Shown here: positions 52,270 through 64,000 of the stretch, one piece after another
How the letters are laid out: the number at the start of each line of letters is the position of its first letter
How positions within the stretch are numbered: position 1 is the stretch's first letter
Assembly (NCBI RefSeq): GCF_025380365.1
Contig: NZ_JAOCQF010000003.1
Span: 558,001 to 622,000 of the forward strand
Source: Albidovulum sediminis
GTDB lineage: Bacteria; Pseudomonadota; Alphaproteobacteria; Rhodobacterales; Rhodobacteraceae
Reading direction: 5' to 3'
DNA length: 64,000 bases
Made by a program: the position numbers and the translations under genes
The notes under the pieces: model-generated
Databases searched by the model: none
Seen by the model: only the letters and a program-made list of their open reading frames with translations
What the model was told of the DNA's origin: nothing

Positions 52270-54308
52270 ATGCAGCGCGCCGAGGAAATTCTCTCCTCAG
52301 TCTTCGGATTCGCGGGATTCCGGCCGGGCCAGGCGGAAATCGTCGCCGCCGTGGCGGAAGGGCGCAACACGCTGGCGATCATGCCGACCGGCGGCGGCAA
52401 GTCGCTTTGCTACCAGTTGCCGGCGCTCATGCGCGATGGGGTGACGGTCGTCATCTCCCCCCTGATCGCGCTGATGCGGGACCAGGTCCGCGCATTGCGG
52501 GAATCCGGCGTGGCGGCGGGGGCTCTGACCTCGGGCAATACCGAGGAGGAGACCGAGGAGGTCTTCCTGGCGCTCGATCAGGGCCGGCTGAAGTTGCTCT
52601 ACATGGCGCCGGAACGGCTGGCGTCGGGTGGAACGCTGACGCTTCTGCGGCGCATCGGAACCAGCCTGATCGCGGTGGACGAGGCGCATTGCGTCAGCCA
52701 GTGGGGGCACGACTTCCGACCCGACTATCTTCGCATCGGTGAACTGCGCCGCGCGCTCAAGGTGCCGCTGGCCGCCTTCACCGCGACCGCGGACGAGGAG
52801 ACGCGGGCCGAGATCGTCACCCGGCTATTCGACGGCGCGGCGCCGGCCACGTTCCTGCGCGGCTTCGACCGGCCGAACATCCACCTGGCCTTCGCCGTCA
52901 AGAACCAGCCGCGCCGCCAGATATTGGACTTTGCTGCGGCGCGGCGCGGGCAGTCTGGCATCGTCTACTGCGGCACTCGGGCCAAGACCGAAACGCTTGC
53001 GCAGGCGCTGCGTGAGGCGGGGCACGTCGCCTGCCATTACCATGGCGGGATGGAGGCGGACGACCGCCGGCAGGTCGAAATCCGCTTTCAGCGGGAAGAC
53101 GGGCTGATCGTAGTGGCGACCGTTGCCTTCGGCATGGGCATCGACAAGCCCGACATTCGCTGGGTCGCGCATGCGGACCTTCCGAAGTCGATCGAGGCCT
53201 ATTATCAGGAAATCGGGCGCGCCGGTCGTGATGGCGCGCCGGCCGAAACGCTGACCCTCTATGGCCCAGACGACATCCGCCTGCGCCGGGCGCAGATCGA
53301 CGAAGGCCTTGCGCCGACCGAACGCAAGGCGGCGGACGATGCGCGTCTGAACGCGTTGCTGGGTCTGGCCGAGGCCACCTGCTGCCGCCGCCGCCGGCTG
53401 CTGGCCTATTTCGGGGAAACGGCGGAACCATGCGGCGCCTGCGACCTGTGCGATACGCCCCCAGACCTGTTCGACGGGACCGAAACGGTGCGCAAGGCGC
53501 TTTCGGCCGTCCTCAGGACCGGCGAGAGCTTCGGGGCCGGGCACCTGATCGACATCCTGACCGGACAGGGCACAGACAAGGTGCGTGAACGGGGGCACGA
53601 CATGCTGCCGACGTTCGGGGTCGGTCGGGACCAGAGCAAGGCGGAATGGCAGGCAATCTTCCGCCAGATGCTGGGCCATGACCTGATCCGCCCCGACCCC
53701 GAACGCCAGGGCGCGTTGCGCATGACAGATGCCGCCCGCCCGATCCTGCGCGGAGAGGCAGACATCACGCTGCGCCGCGACACGATCCGCACCCCGGCGG
53801 GGCCGGTGGCGCGCGCGCTTGTCTCCGACGAGGACGCGCCGCTGCTCTCGGCGCTGAAGGCGAAGCGCCGAGCACTGGCCGAGGCGGCCCGCGTGCCCGC
53901 CTATGTCATCTTTACCGACCGCACGCTGATCGAGATGGCGGAGCGCCGGCCCGCCACCCTTGACCAGATGGCACGGATCAGCGGTGTGGGGGCGAAGAAG
54001 CTGGAAAGCTTTGGCCAAGCCTTTATCGAAGTGATCAACGGCGCGGCCGAAGCCGCCCCTCACCCCGCCCGCAGGCGCCTTGCGGGGCGCGAAGAGGGGA
54101 TGGTGTTCGACCGGCTTCTGGCGGCCCAGCAGGATCTGTCGCGGGGGTCCGACGGCACGGGAAAGTTCCTGACCTGCACCCATGTCACCCTTGCGCGCAT
54201 TGCCGAAAGCCGCCCCCGCACGCGGGCCGAGATGGAGCGGATCGGCGGCGTGGGGCCGCAGAAGGCCGATCGTTTCGCCGAAGCCTTCCTTGCGATTCTG
54301 CGCGAGGC

Positions 54309-54312
<4 letters not shown>
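52270..54312 (+). CDS. recQ: ATP-dependent DNA helicase RecQ with two HRDC domains
   Basis: This is a 680-residue 3'-5' helicase for recombination and fork repair (RecF pathway). It has Walker [21 protein letters not shown], a DEAH box ([20 protein letters not shown]), FTATADEET, the RecQ HC domain ([31 protein letters not shown]) and zinc cysteines CCRRRR...CGACDLC. The RQC winged helix follows ([20 protein letters not shown]). Two HRDC repeats come next instead of one: [20 protein letters not shown] with [16 protein letters not shown], and [20 protein letters not shown] with [16 protein letters not shown] near the end. The stop overlaps the convergent kinase gene by four bases. Confidence 0.95.
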
Positions 54313-56516
<2,204 letters not shown>

Positions 56517-56609
56517 CCCTGACCTCCGACCGAGCGTGCCGGAAACACCATCGCCGCGATGGATGAAGGGACGTTTAATGCCGCTCTGCCGCGGGGCCTT
56601 GCGCCTTGA

Positions 56610-57788
56610 TCACAGGCGCTCGATGGCCAAAGCGATGCCCTGGCCGCCGCCGATGCACATCGTCACAAGCGCGCGCCTTCCGCCCGAACGCTCCAGTTCA
56701 TGCAGCGCCTTGACGGTGAGGATGGCGCCCGTCGCGCCCACGGGGTGGCCAAGCGCGATGGCGCCGCCGTTCGGGTTCACCCTGGCGGGATCAAGGCCGA
56801 GCGCCTGCGACACGGCCAGCGCCTGCGCCGCAAATGCCTCGTTCGATTCGATGATGTCGAAGTCCTCCGCCGAAAGCCCGGTGCGGGCGCACAGCGCCTG
56901 GACCGCGGGGATCGGGCCGATGCCCATGACATCGGGCCGGACGCCCGCGTGGGCATAGCCGAGGATGCGCGCACGGGGTGCAAGCCCTGCCCGGTTGGCG
57001 GCGCCCGCGCGGGCCAGGACGAGTGCGGCCGCCCCGTCGTTGATCCCGGAGGCGTTGCCTGCGGTGACCGTGCCGTCCTTCTGGAACGCGGGCCTGAGCG
57101 CGGCAAGCGCTTCGGGTGTCGTGGCCTTGGGGTGCTCATCGGTATCGAAGACGACGGTGCCCTTGCGGGTCGTGACCTCGACCGGCACGATCTGATCCCT
57201 GAAGCGGCCCGCGTCGATGGCTTCGGCGGCGCGCGTCTGGCTTTGCAGCGCAAAGTCATCCTGCGCGGCGCGGCTGATCCCGTGTTCGCGCGCGACGTTT
57301 TCGGCGGTGACGCCCATGTGGCCGGTGCCGAACGGGCAGGAAAGCGCACCGATCATCATGTCCAGGATGCGGGTGTCGCCCATCTTCTGCCCCCAGCGCG
57401 CGGACTGAAGCGCATGGGGCGAACGGCTCATGCATTCCGCGCCGCCCGCAAGCGCGAAGTCGGCGTCGCCCAGCATGAGAGCCTGCATTGCAGAAACGAT
57501 CGCCTGAGCGCCCGATCCGCACAGGCGGTTGACATTCATCGCCGGCGTGCCGTGAGGAATACCCGCATTCATCGCCGCGACCCGCGAAAGGTACATGTCG
57601 CGCGGTTCGGTGTTGATGACGTGGCCGAAGACGACATGGCCGATCTGCGCGGGGTCGACCTTGGCGCTTTCCAGTGCCGCGCGCGTCGCAGTGGCGGCGA
57701 GGTCAATGGGTGCCACGTCGGCCAGGCTGCCGCCAAAAGTGCCGATCGCGGTGCGCTTGGCGGACAGGATGACGATGTCGTCGGTCAT
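56610..57788 (-). CDS. phaA: Acetyl-CoA C-acetyltransferase (thiolase)
   Basis: This is a 392-residue biosynthetic-type thiolase that condenses two acetyl-CoA to acetoacetyl-CoA for polyhydroxybutyrate or the ethylmalonyl-CoA pathway. The nucleophile Cys90 is in [20 protein letters not shown]. The histidine is in [15 protein letters not shown] and the second active cysteine is in [12 protein letters not shown] near the C-terminus. [11 protein letters not shown] is also typical. The ATG at 57788 has an AAGGGG site. phaB is not adjacent, so the gene could be a general acyl-CoA acetyltransferase. The symbol is a family-level assignment. Confidence 0.88.
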   Translation of the reverse strand: MTDDIVILSAKRTAIGTFGGSLADVAPIDLAATATRAALESAKVDPAQIGHVVFGHVINTEPRDMYLSRVAAMNAGIPHGTPAMNVNRLCGSGAQAIVSAMQALMLGDADFALAGGAECMSRSPHALQSARWGQKMGDTRILDMMIGALSCPFGTGHMGVTAENVAREHGISRAAQDDFALQSQTRAAEAIDAGRFRDQIVPVEVTTRKGTVVFDTDEHPKATTPEALAALRPAFQKDGTVTAGNASGINDGAAALVLARAGAANRAGLAPRARILGYAHAGVRPDVMGIGPIPAVQALCARTGLSAEDFDIIESNEAFAAQALAVSQALGLDPARVNPNGGAIALGHPVGATGAILTVKALHELERSGGRRALVTMCIGGGQGIALAIERL

Positions 57789-57832
57789 GGTTGAACCCCT
57801 TCGCATGGTGCCGGCCGCTGCCGCGCCGGTTT

Positions 57833-58393
57833 TCAGAGACCCGCCTGCCAGTCGCGAATGGCGTCGAGCGGGTAGATGAGCATCAGGATGTTGAGCGCGA
57901 GGCCATCGCGGATGATCCACATCGTCAAGGCCTCGAACCCGACGATGACAAGTATGCTTGCCCAGACCGGCAACGCCCGCGCCAGGTAGAACCCCGCCAC
58001 CATCGCAAGGATGTCGGCGAGCGAGTTCACGACGCTGTCGCCGTAATAGTCGAGCGAGATGGTGACAGCGCGGTAACGCTCGATGATCCAGGCGGAATTC
58101 TCGATCATTTCCCACGCGGCTTCGACCGCGGTGGCGATGGCCAGGCGCCAGCCGAAACCGATCCTTCGCGCAAAGGGCCAGAGCGCCGCGTAAAAGAGGA
58201 TGCCGTGCAGGATATGCGATGGCGTGTACCAGTCCGAAAGATGCTGGGAGTTCTCGGAACTCATGGTCTGGCCGTGCCAGAGCTTGATGTAGCCACAGGT
58301 GCAGATCGGCACCCGCCCGGCCCAGAGAAGCCAAAGGGCGGCCACCGCGAAAGTGGCAAGGACGATCCAGTAGGGGCGTGCGGTCCGGCTCAT
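57833..58393 (-). CDS. DUF2585 family membrane protein
   Basis: This is a 186-residue polytopic protein matching the DUF2585 (UPF0314) family of alphaproteobacteria. The core ICTCGYIKLWHGQTMSSENS, then QHLSDWYTPSHILHGILFY, and WEMIENSAWIIERYRAVTIS followed by LDYYGDSVVNSLADILAM are diagnostic. Around five membrane segments are seen. The function is unknown. The conserved histidines and tyrosines in the loops could suggest a catalytic or metal role, but nothing is established. An in-frame TTG at 58405 is a less likely start. It lies between a thiolase and a phosphatase. Confidence 0.88.
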   Translation of the reverse strand: MSRTARPYWIVLATFAVAALWLLWAGRVPICTCGYIKLWHGQTMSSENSQHLSDWYTPSHILHGILFYAALWPFARRIGFGWRLAIATAVEAAWEMIENSAWIIERYRAVTISLDYYGDSVVNSLADILAMVAGFYLARALPVWASILVIVGFEALTMWIIRDGLALNILMLIYPLDAIRDWQAGL

Positions 58394-58434
58394 GGCCGCA
58401 GGCAAGCATGCACATCGCCGCCCGTAAAGCGGGG

Positions 58435-59172
58435 TTATTCGTGACGTAGCGGCACGCGTCCTTGCGGCGTCAGCAGGAACGCGTCCCGCCCTTCGAGCAC
58501 GATGGCGGAGAGGGCGTTGCCGTAGCCCGCGCCGGTGTCGATGTTCAGTCGGTTGCCATAGTGCGTGGCCACGTCGACGGGCGTGTGACCGTGCACGACA
58601 AGCGCGCCGTGATCGCGCGGATCCTCCAGAAAGGGGGAGCGGATCCAGACGAGATCGGTTTCGGTCTGCCGGGCCAGCGGGACGCCGGGCCGGATGCCCG
58701 CATGGACGAAAAGCGCCTCGCCCCTGGCGAAGGACGTCGGAAGTGCGGCGAGAAAGTCCCGGTGCGCGGCCGGCACGGCCCGGCGTGCCGCCGCTCCGAG
58801 GTCGGAGAGAAAGCGTTCGCCCACGCCGGTCACGCCATAGGAGGCAAGCGTCTGTTCGCCGCCAAGGCGCGGGTGGATCCAGTTCAGGTCGGCGCGAAGC
58901 CCGGCGTCGTGATGGTCGGGATCGTCCAGAAATCCCGCGAACATCCTGTCATGGTTGCCCTTGAGAATGACCCAGGGTTCGCCCCGGTCAAGCCCCGCCA
59001 GAAGAAAATCCAGCACACCCCGACTGTCCGGGCCCCGATCGACCATGTCGCCCACATGAACAACCGGCGAGAGCGTGTCGTCATGTTCCGCCCGGTCCCG
59101 GGAAATCAGCCGGTGCGCAGACTCGAGCTTGTCGAGATAGCCATGAATGTCGCCGATCGCGTAGGTTCGCAT
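58435..59172 (-). CDS. Metallophosphoesterase of serine/threonine phosphatase type
   Basis: This is a 245-residue calcineurin-like phosphoesterase. All metal-binding blocks are present in order: AIGDIHGYLDKLESAHR (GDIHG), VVHVGDMVDRGPDSRGVLDF (GDxVDRG), WVILKGNHDRMFAGFLDD (GNHD), a LFVHAGIRPG block and VVHGHTPVDV (GHTP). This is the PP1/lambda phosphatase subgroup, so protein phosphatase or diadenosine tetraphosphatase-like activity is likely. The substrate is not defined. It is downstream of serA, separated by a strong hairpin, so probably expressed on its own. Confidence 0.88.
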   Translation of the reverse strand: MRTYAIGDIHGYLDKLESAHRLISRDRAEHDDTLSPVVHVGDMVDRGPDSRGVLDFLLAGLDRGEPWVILKGNHDRMFAGFLDDPDHHDAGLRADLNWIHPRLGGEQTLASYGVTGVGERFLSDLGAAARRAVPAAHRDFLAALPTSFARGEALFVHAGIRPGVPLARQTETDLVWIRSPFLEDPRDHGALVVHGHTPVDVATHYGNRLNIDTGAGYGNALSAIVLEGRDAFLLTPQGRVPLRHE

Positions 59173-59228
59173 GCCTTCTCCCCGAGGGTGGGGCGGACCC
59201 TATCCCGCCTCGGCGGGGGCCGCAATGC

Positions 59229-59256
59229 CCGGACCGGCGGCGTCATGCCGGTCCGG
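59229..59256 (-). terminator. Terminator of the serC-serA operon
   Basis: A perfect 10-base stem (CCGGACCGGC / GCCGGTCCGG) with an 8-base loop lies 17 bases after the serA stop, before the phosphatase gene. It probably ends the serC-serA transcript. Confidence 0.65.
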
Positions 59257-59272
59257 CGGCCCCTGATCCCGC

Positions 59273-60868
59273 TCAGCCGACGTTGAATTCGAGCGGCCTG
59301 ACCTGGCTGAACCTGCCCGTCGCGATCAGTTGCTTCTGCACGGCTTCCGGCAGACGCTCGTCGAGATAGAGAAGAGCTATCGCATCCCCCCCGGCCTTGG
59401 CCCGGCCAAGCGTGAAGTTGGCGATGTTGACCCCGGCATTCCCCAGGGTCTGGCCCAGCGTGCCGATGATGCCGGGCACATCCTCGTTCGTCGTATAGAG
59501 CATGTGGCTGCCGATTTCGGCGTCGATGTTGATCCCCTTGATCTGGATGAAACGGGGCTTGCCGTCCGAGAAGACGGTGCCGGCTATCGACCGGTCACGC
59601 TTGTCGGTCACCACCGTCAACTTGATGTAGCCGTCGAACACGCCGCCCTTTTCCTGCCGCGTGGTCGATATATGGATGCCGCGTTCGCGCGCAACGACGG
59701 GGGCGGACACCAGGTTCACGTCCGGGTTCGTCGCCTTCAGGATGCCGGCGATCGCTGCGCAGTTCAGCGCCTGCAGGTTCATCGCCGAAACCGTGCCGTC
59801 GTAGAGCACGTTGATCGCCTTGATCGGCTCATCGGTCAGTTGACCGGCAAATGCCCCCAGGTGATCGGCCAGCTTCAGCCAGGGCCCCATGACGGCGGCT
59901 TCCTCGGCGGTGACCGAAGGCATGTTGAGCGCGTTCTGCACCGCGCCCGTCAGGAGGTAGTCCGACATCTGCTCGGCCACCTGAAGCGCCACGTTCTCCT
60001 GCGCCTCGGTCGTGGCGGCGCCCAGATGCGGCGTCGCCACGACGTTGGGGAGATGGAACAGCGGCGAGTCCGTTGCAGGCTCCACCTCGAACACGTCGAA
60101 GGCGGCGCCTGCAACGTGGCCCGATTTCAGCGCCTCGGCCAGCGCTGCCTCGTCCACAAGCCCGCCGCGCGCGCAGTTGATGATGCGCACGCCCTTCTTC
60201 GTCTTGGTGATGTTCTCGCGCGACAGGATGTTGCGTGTCTTGTCGGTCAGCGGCACGTGCAGCGTGATGAAGTCCGACCGTGCCAGAAGCTCGTCCAGTT
60301 CGACCTTCGTCACGCCCATCGCTTTCGCCCGCTCATCGCTGAGGAACGGGTCGTAGGCGACGACTTTCATGTGCAGCCCGAGCGCACGGTCGCAGACAAT
60401 GCCGCCGATGTTGCCCGCGCCGATCACGCCCAGCGTCTTGTTGAAAAGTTCCACGCCCATGAAGCGGTTCTTTTCCCACTTGCCGTCATGGGTCGAGACG
60501 GAGGCTTCCGGCAGTTGCCGTGCCACGGCGAACATCATCGCGATCGCATGTTCGGCGGTGGTGACGGAGTTGCCGAACGGCGTGTTCATCACGATGACGC
60601 CCTTCTTCGACGCCGCCGGAATGTCGACGTTGTCGACGCCGATCCCGGCGCGGCCGATCACCCGCAGGCGGGTGGCCGCGGCAAGCACCTTGTCGCTGAC
60701 CTTGGTGGCGGAACGTATCGCGAGGCCGTCATACTGACCGATGACGTCCAGCAGCTTGTCCTTGTCCTTGCCGAGGTCGGGCAGGTAGTCGACCTCAACC
60801 CCGCGGTCGCGGAAAATCTGGACGGCGGTTTCGGAAAGCTTGTCGGAAACCAGAACTTTGGGTGCCAT
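59273..60868 (-). CDS. serA: D-3-phosphoglycerate dehydrogenase
   Basis: This is a 531-residue long-form (type I) enzyme that oxidises 3-phosphoglycerate, the first step of serine synthesis. It has the substrate/active-site blocks AIRSATKVSDKVLAAATRLR and GRAGIGVDNVDIPAASKKG, the NAD site TLGVIGAGNIGGIVCDRAL, the catalytic arginine/glutamate region INCARGGLVDEAALAEALKS and the catalytic histidine in VVATPHLGAATTEAQENVAL. An intervening (ASB) domain and a C-terminal ACT domain (EDVPGIIGTLGQTLGNAGVN) follow, which allow regulation by serine in this class. It is 50 bases after serC, with an AAGGAG site. Confidence 0.96.
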   Translation of the reverse strand: MAPKVLVSDKLSETAVQIFRDRGVEVDYLPDLGKDKDKLLDVIGQYDGLAIRSATKVSDKVLAAATRLRVIGRAGIGVDNVDIPAASKKGVIVMNTPFGNSVTTAEHAIAMMFAVARQLPEASVSTHDGKWEKNRFMGVELFNKTLGVIGAGNIGGIVCDRALGLHMKVVAYDPFLSDERAKAMGVTKVELDELLARSDFITLHVPLTDKTRNILSRENITKTKKGVRIINCARGGLVDEAALAEALKSGHVAGAAFDVFEVEPATDSPLFHLPNVVATPHLGAATTEAQENVALQVAEQMSDYLLTGAVQNALNMPSVTAEEAAVMGPWLKLADHLGAFAGQLTDEPIKAINVLYDGTVSAMNLQALNCAAIAGILKATNPDVNLVSAPVVARERGIHISTTRQEKGGVFDGYIKLTVVTDKRDRSIAGTVFSDGKPRFIQIKGINIDAEIGSHMLYTTNEDVPGIIGTLGQTLGNAGVNIANFTLGRAKAGGDAIALLYLDERLPEAVQKQLIATGRFSQVRPLEFNVG

Positions 60869-60918
60869 GTATAAGGCTCCTTGAATGTCGGGATGTTCGG
60901 GGTGTCAGGTGCGGCCGT

Positions 60919-62076
60919 TCAGGCCGCGACCGTCTGCGCGGCGATCTCGGCGTGGAACGCCCATTCGATCCACGGCATCAGTGCCGCGACATCGGCGGTC
61001 TCGACCGTCGAGCCGCACCAGATCCTGAGGCCCGGAGGGGCATCGCGGTAAGCGCCGGCGTCAAGCGCCACGCCCTGCCGTTCAAGCCGCTTGGCCACCG
61101 CCTTGGCAAAGGCCGCCCCATCGGCAATGCGCGCGTCGGTGAACCGCAGGCAGACCGAGGTGGTCGAGGCGGTCGCCGGGTCAACCGCGAGGTCGGCGAT
61201 CCAGTCCTTGCCGGCGATGAAGTCGCGGACCGCCTTCGCGTTGGCCTCGGCCCGCGCGATCAGGCCCGTGAGCCCGCCGATCGATCGCGCCCATTTCAAC
61301 GCGACAAGGTAATCTTCGACGCAGAGCATGGAGGGCGTGTTGATCGTTTCGCCCTGAAAGATGCCTTCGATCAGGCGGCCAGACTTGGTCAGGCGGAAGA
61401 TCTTCGGCATCGGCCATGCGGGCGTGTGGGTTTCCAGACGCTCCACCGCGCGGGGCGACAGGACGAGGACACCATGGCCACCTTCGCCGCCCAGCACCTT
61501 CTGCCAGGAGAAGGTCACGACATCGAGTTTGTCCCAGGGCAGGTCCATCGCGAAGGCGGCGGAGGTCGCGTCGCAGATCGTGAGGCCCTTGCGGTCGGCG
61601 GGGATCGCGTCACCGTTCGGAACGCGCACGCCCGAGGTGGTGCCGTTCCAGGTGAAGACCACGTCGCGGTCGAAATCCACGGTGGCGAAATCGACGATCT
61701 CTCCGTAGGGGGCCTTCCTGACTGTGGCATCGAGCTTCAACTGCTTGACGACATCGGTCACCCAGCCTTCGCCGAAACTTTCCCAGGCCAGCATCTCGAC
61801 CGGGCGCGGGCCGAGCAGACCCCAAAGCGCCATCTCCACCGCGCCGGTGTCCGACGCGGGCACGATGCCGAGGCGGTATCCGGCGGGAACGCCGAGGATT
61901 TCGCGGCTCAGGTCGATCGCCTCTTTCAGCTTGGCCTTGCCGATGGCGGCACGATGCGAACGCCCGAGGGGCGCATCCGACAGCAGGTCGAGAGAGAAGC
62001 CGGGGATCTTCGCGCAGGGGCCCGAAGAGAAGCGCGGATTTGCCGGCCGCGCAGCCGGGGTCGTCACGTCTGTCAT
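60919..62076 (-). CDS. serC: Phosphoserine aminotransferase
   Basis: This is a 385-residue PLP enzyme that transaminates 3-phosphohydroxypyruvate to phosphoserine (and works in pyridoxine synthesis). It resembles the alphaproteobacterial/archaeal SerC type: [20 protein letters not shown] at the N-terminus, [20 protein letters not shown], and the PLP aspartate and lysine in [20 protein letters not shown] and [20 protein letters not shown]. The ATG at 62076 is preceded by GGAAGG. It is followed by serA and divergent from serB, and its leader can fold into two hairpins. Confidence 0.95.
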   Translation of the reverse strand: MTDVTTPAARPANPRFSSGPCAKIPGFSLDLLSDAPLGRSHRAAIGKAKLKEAIDLSREILGVPAGYRLGIVPASDTGAVEMALWGLLGPRPVEMLAWESFGEGWVTDVVKQLKLDATVRKAPYGEIVDFATVDFDRDVVFTWNGTTSGVRVPNGDAIPADRKGLTICDATSAAFAMDLPWDKLDVVTFSWQKVLGGEGGHGVLVLSPRAVERLETHTPAWPMPKIFRLTKSGRLIEGIFQGETINTPSMLCVEDYLVALKWARSIGGLTGLIARAEANAKAVRDFIAGKDWIADLAVDPATASTTSVCLRFTDARIADGAAFAKAVAKRLERQGVALDAGAYRDAPPGLRIWCGSTVETADVAALMPWIEWAFHAEIAAQTVAA

Positions 62077-62096
62077 GGTATCCTTCCAGATAACCG

Positions 62097-62141
62097 CCCC
62101 TCGTTGGGGAGGGGTGTCCCGCCGCAAGCGATATGCGGCGG
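62097..62141 (-). promoter_or_regulatory. Candidate serC leader RNA (two hairpins)
   Basis: In the serC 5' leader (minus strand) two perfect hairpins follow one another: CCGCCGC/GCGGCGG (62141-62119) and CCCCTC/GAGGGG (62114-62097). The tract CGGTTATCTGGAAGGATACC then runs into the ATG. A conserved 'serC' RNA motif upstream of alphaproteobacterial serC-serA operons is described (Rfam serC leader), and I believe this is an example, but I cannot check the consensus. The hairpins could attenuate transcription or protect the leader. Confidence 0.5.
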
Positions 62142-62230
62142 CCGGGGCTGGCACAAGCGGGAAAACTGCCATAAAGCGCCGCTTGGGACATGAAATGCGA
62201 CGCCCGCCGTCCACTATCGGAAACAGACAC

Positions 62231-63103
62231 ATGTATGTTGCCACGCTTCTTGCCAGCCCCGCCCGCGCCGACCTTGACCGTGCCGCCGTCGAAGCCCTGC
62301 GCGATGCCTGGGGCGGAGGGGCCGCCAGTTGGCTCAATCCCGGCATCGCCGCCGAGTTCGCGTTGCCGCGGATACCGGCGAACCGCTGGGATGTCTGGGC
62401 GGATTTGCAGCGGGTTGGCATCGATCTCGTGGTTCAGGCCGCCGAGGGTCGCCGCAAGAAAATGCTGCTGGCGGATATGGATTCGACCATGATCGGGCAG
62501 GAATGCATCGACGAACTGGCCGACATGGCGGGGGTCGGGGCCCATGTCGCCGCAATCACGGCGCGGGCGATGAACGGAGAGCTTGACTTCGAGGCGGCGC
62601 TGGTCGAGCGGGTCAGCCTGCTCAAGGGGCTTCCCGAAACGGTGATCGCGCAGGTTCTCGCGGAGCGGATCACCTTTACCCCCGGCGGGCGCGAACTGAT
62701 CGCCACGATGAAGGCGAACGGCGGCTATGCCGCGCTGGTGTCCGGAGGTTTCACCGCCTTTACCGACGAAGTATCGACGGCGCTCGGCTTCGACGAGCAC
62801 AAGGCGAACACTTTGCTGGCGGAGAACGGCGTGCTGACGGGCGACGTGGCCAGGCCGATTCTGGGACGGGAGGCGAAGGTCGCCGCGCTGCGGGACATCT
62901 CGGCCCGGCTCGGCATCGGGGCGGAGGCGGTGATGGCGGTCGGCGACGGCGCAAACGATCTGGGGATGCTCCAGCTTGCGGGCGCGGGGGTCGCGCTTCA
63001 TGCCAAGCCCTCCGTTGCCGCGCAGTGCGACATCCGCATCAACCACGGCGACCTGACAGCGCTGCTTTACATCCAGGGCTACTCGGTGGGCGAGTTTGCC
63101 TGA
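62231..63103 (+). CDS. serB: Phosphoserine phosphatase
   Basis: This is a 290-residue HAD phosphatase that performs the final step of serine synthesis. An N-terminal ~75-residue regulatory-type region precedes the HAD core. The core has the nucleophile motif [20 protein letters not shown] (Asp82, Asp84), the cap ([20 protein letters not shown]), motif [17 protein letters not shown], and motif [17 protein letters not shown] with [20 protein letters not shown]. It diverges from serC across a 154-base gap. Its ribosome-binding site is weak. Confidence 0.96.
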   Translation: MYVATLLASPARADLDRAAVEALRDAWGGGAASWLNPGIAAEFALPRIPANRWDVWADLQRVGIDLVVQAAEGRRKKMLLADMDSTMIGQECIDELADMAGVGAHVAAITARAMNGELDFEAALVERVSLLKGLPETVIAQVLAERITFTPGGRELIATMKANGGYAALVSGGFTAFTDEVSTALGFDEHKANTLLAENGVLTGDVARPILGREAKVAALRDISARLGIGAEAVMAVGDGANDLGMLQLAGAGVALHAKPSVAAQCDIRINHGDLTALLYIQGYSVGEFA

Positions 63104-63115
63104 GACGCGCCGATC

Positions 63116-63838
63116 CTAGCGGTTGGGCCGTTGCGCCTGTGGTGAGGCAAGCTCCGCGATGATCCCTTCCGCCGCGGCGCGCGGGTCCGCGGCCTGCCAG
63201 ATCGGACGCCCGACAACGATGTGGTCGGCCCCGTCCGCGACGGCCTGCGCCGGGGTTGCCACGCGCTTCTGATCGCCGAGGGCGGACCCGGCTGGGCGGA
63301 CGCCCGGCGTTACGATCAGCCTGCCGTCGGATTCCGGCAGCGCGCGGATCATCGCCGCCTCTTGCGGCGAGGCGATGACGCCATGGGCCCCGGCCTCGAA
63401 GGCGCGGGCGGCGCGCTCGCTCACGATCTCGCGCAGATCGCCCGGCCGGATCAGTCCCGCATCCAGATCGGCGCGGTCGAGCGAGGTGAGGATCGTCACG
63501 GCGAGAATCCTCAGATCCGAGCCTGCGGCGCCTTCCCGTGCGGCGCGCACCACATGCGGGTCGCCGTGCACGGTGAGGAAGTCGAGCTCGAATCGCGCAA
63601 TGCCGCGCACCGCGGCCTCGATCGTCGCGCCGATGTCGAAAAGCTTCATGTCGAGGAAGATGCGCTTGCCGCGATCCTGCTTGAGTTCGTTGGCCAGGGC
63701 GAGCCCGCCGCCAGTCAGCATGCCAAGCCCGATCTTGTAGAAACCGACGGAATCGCCGAGCGTGTCGGCCAGCGCGAAGCCGGACAGCGCATCGGGAACA
63801 TCCAGGGCGACGATCAGGCGGTCATCGGGCTGGGTCAT
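63116..63838 (-). CDS. pyrF: Orotidine 5'-phosphate decarboxylase
   Basis: This is a 240-residue TIM-barrel enzyme that makes UMP from OMP, the last step of de novo pyrimidine synthesis. It has LIVALDVPDALSGFALADTL at the N-terminus, the catalytic FLDMKLFDIGATIEAAVRGI (Asp-Lys-Asp), VTPGVRPAGSALGDQKRVAT and the phosphate loop GADHIVVGRPIWQAADPRAA. The ATG at 63838 has a GGAAGGGAG region upstream, and a longer in-frame extension is unlikely. It is convergent with serB (12-base gap) and divergent from cutC. Confidence 0.96.
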   Translation of the reverse strand: MTQPDDRLIVALDVPDALSGFALADTLGDSVGFYKIGLGMLTGGGLALANELKQDRGKRIFLDMKLFDIGATIEAAVRGIARFELDFLTVHGDPHVVRAAREGAAGSDLRILAVTILTSLDRADLDAGLIRPGDLREIVSERAARAFEAGAHGVIASPQEAAMIRALPESDGRLIVTPGVRPAGSALGDQKRVATPAQAVADGADHIVVGRPIWQAADPRAAAEGIIAELASPQAQRPNR

Positions 63839-63907
63839 GCGGGTCTCCCTTCCTGCCGGGCGCGGTTTGGGGCGCGGAGGCGTGGCTGTCAAGAACCCGG
63901 AGGGAAA

Positions 63908-64000
63908 ATGAGGCTGGAAGTCTGTGTCGACAGTGTCGAGGGGATGATGGCTGCGGTCGCGGGCGGGGCAGACCGGATCGAGCTTTGCGCAGCGCTGGAG
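63908..64000 (+). CDS. cutC: Copper homeostasis protein CutC, N-terminal part (cut by window edge)
   Basis: These are the first 31 codons of a CutC-family TIM-barrel protein. LEVCVDSVEGMMAAVAGGAD followed by RIELCAALE is the invariant CutC N-terminus. The ATG is preceded by GGAGGG. CutC has been tied to copper tolerance, although its biochemical activity is unsettled. The rest lies beyond the window. Confidence 0.9.
   Translation, partial: MRLEVCVDSVEGMMAAVAGGADRIELCAALE

Noticed and set aside
59330-60874. Open frame of ~500 codons on the plus strand
   Set aside because: It is antisense to serA, which is an unambiguous full-length gene. The translated frame has no family features.

Overview
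The window looks like chromosomal DNA of a Rhodobacterales (Rhodobacteraceae-type) alphaproteobacterium. This is inferred from the high G+C, the petP-petR regulator pair, the lptC-lptA-lptB-rpoN-hpf-ptsN gene order, a DUF2585 protein, an Rcc01079-type spike-base protein and short G+C-rich palindromes of a kind common in that order. It is mostly core genome. I see no insertion sequence, integrase, CRISPR array or rRNA operon, and one tRNA, a tRNA-Leu (CAG).

Layout. Bases 1-5762 hold the end of galE followed by three glycosyltransferases and a tandem sulfotransferase-like protein, probably a sulfated surface-glycan cluster. Bases 5750-11741 (minus strand) hold ptsN, hpf, rpoN, the LPS-transport genes lptB-lptA-lptC, kdsD, an RNase D-like exonuclease and tRNA-Leu. 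Bases 11882-13677 carry an NDUFA9-like protein and uppP. Bases 13682-20645 are the glutamate synthase locus, in which an unknown exported protein sits between gltD and gltB. Next come mtgA, a glutathione transferase, queG and two small unknown genes, then ilvE divergent from petP-petR. Bases 26407-30363 form a deacetylase-xseB-ispA-dxs isoprenoid operon. Bases 30368-37218 mix an SDR protein, a methyltransferase, NAD salvage (pncB and pncA on either side of a hybrid histidine kinase) and trhO.

Bases 37219-46609 are the main accessory-looking region. A solitary gene-transfer-agent/phage spike-base homologue sits beside a two-armed exopolysaccharide locus. One arm is a tyrosine autokinase, a chain-length protein and an ExeA-like ATPase. 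The other is a priming sugar transferase, a TPR lipoprotein, a Wza-like export protein and an outer-membrane barrel. They diverge from a 450-base control region. The parts list resembles exosortase-linked EPS loci, but no exosortase or sorting signal is present here.

Bases 46616-51779 (minus strand) hold arfB, a queuosine-precursor transporter, a phytase-like esterase, mepA, an MFS carrier and a thioesterase. Two RNA-level signals stand out. One is a short ORF with a perfect anti-16S ribosome-binding site followed by a competing-hairpin arrangement ahead of arfB. The other is a preQ1-I-like pseudoknot over the start of the queuosine-precursor transporter. Bases 51914-64000 hold a YggT protein, recQ, a second hybrid kinase, a thiolase, DUF2585, a metallophosphatase, the serine pathway (serA, serC and divergent serB, with a candidate serC leader), pyrF and the start of cutC.

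All assignments come from reading motifs by eye. No database search was possible, and start codons were chosen from ribosome-binding sites and family length.
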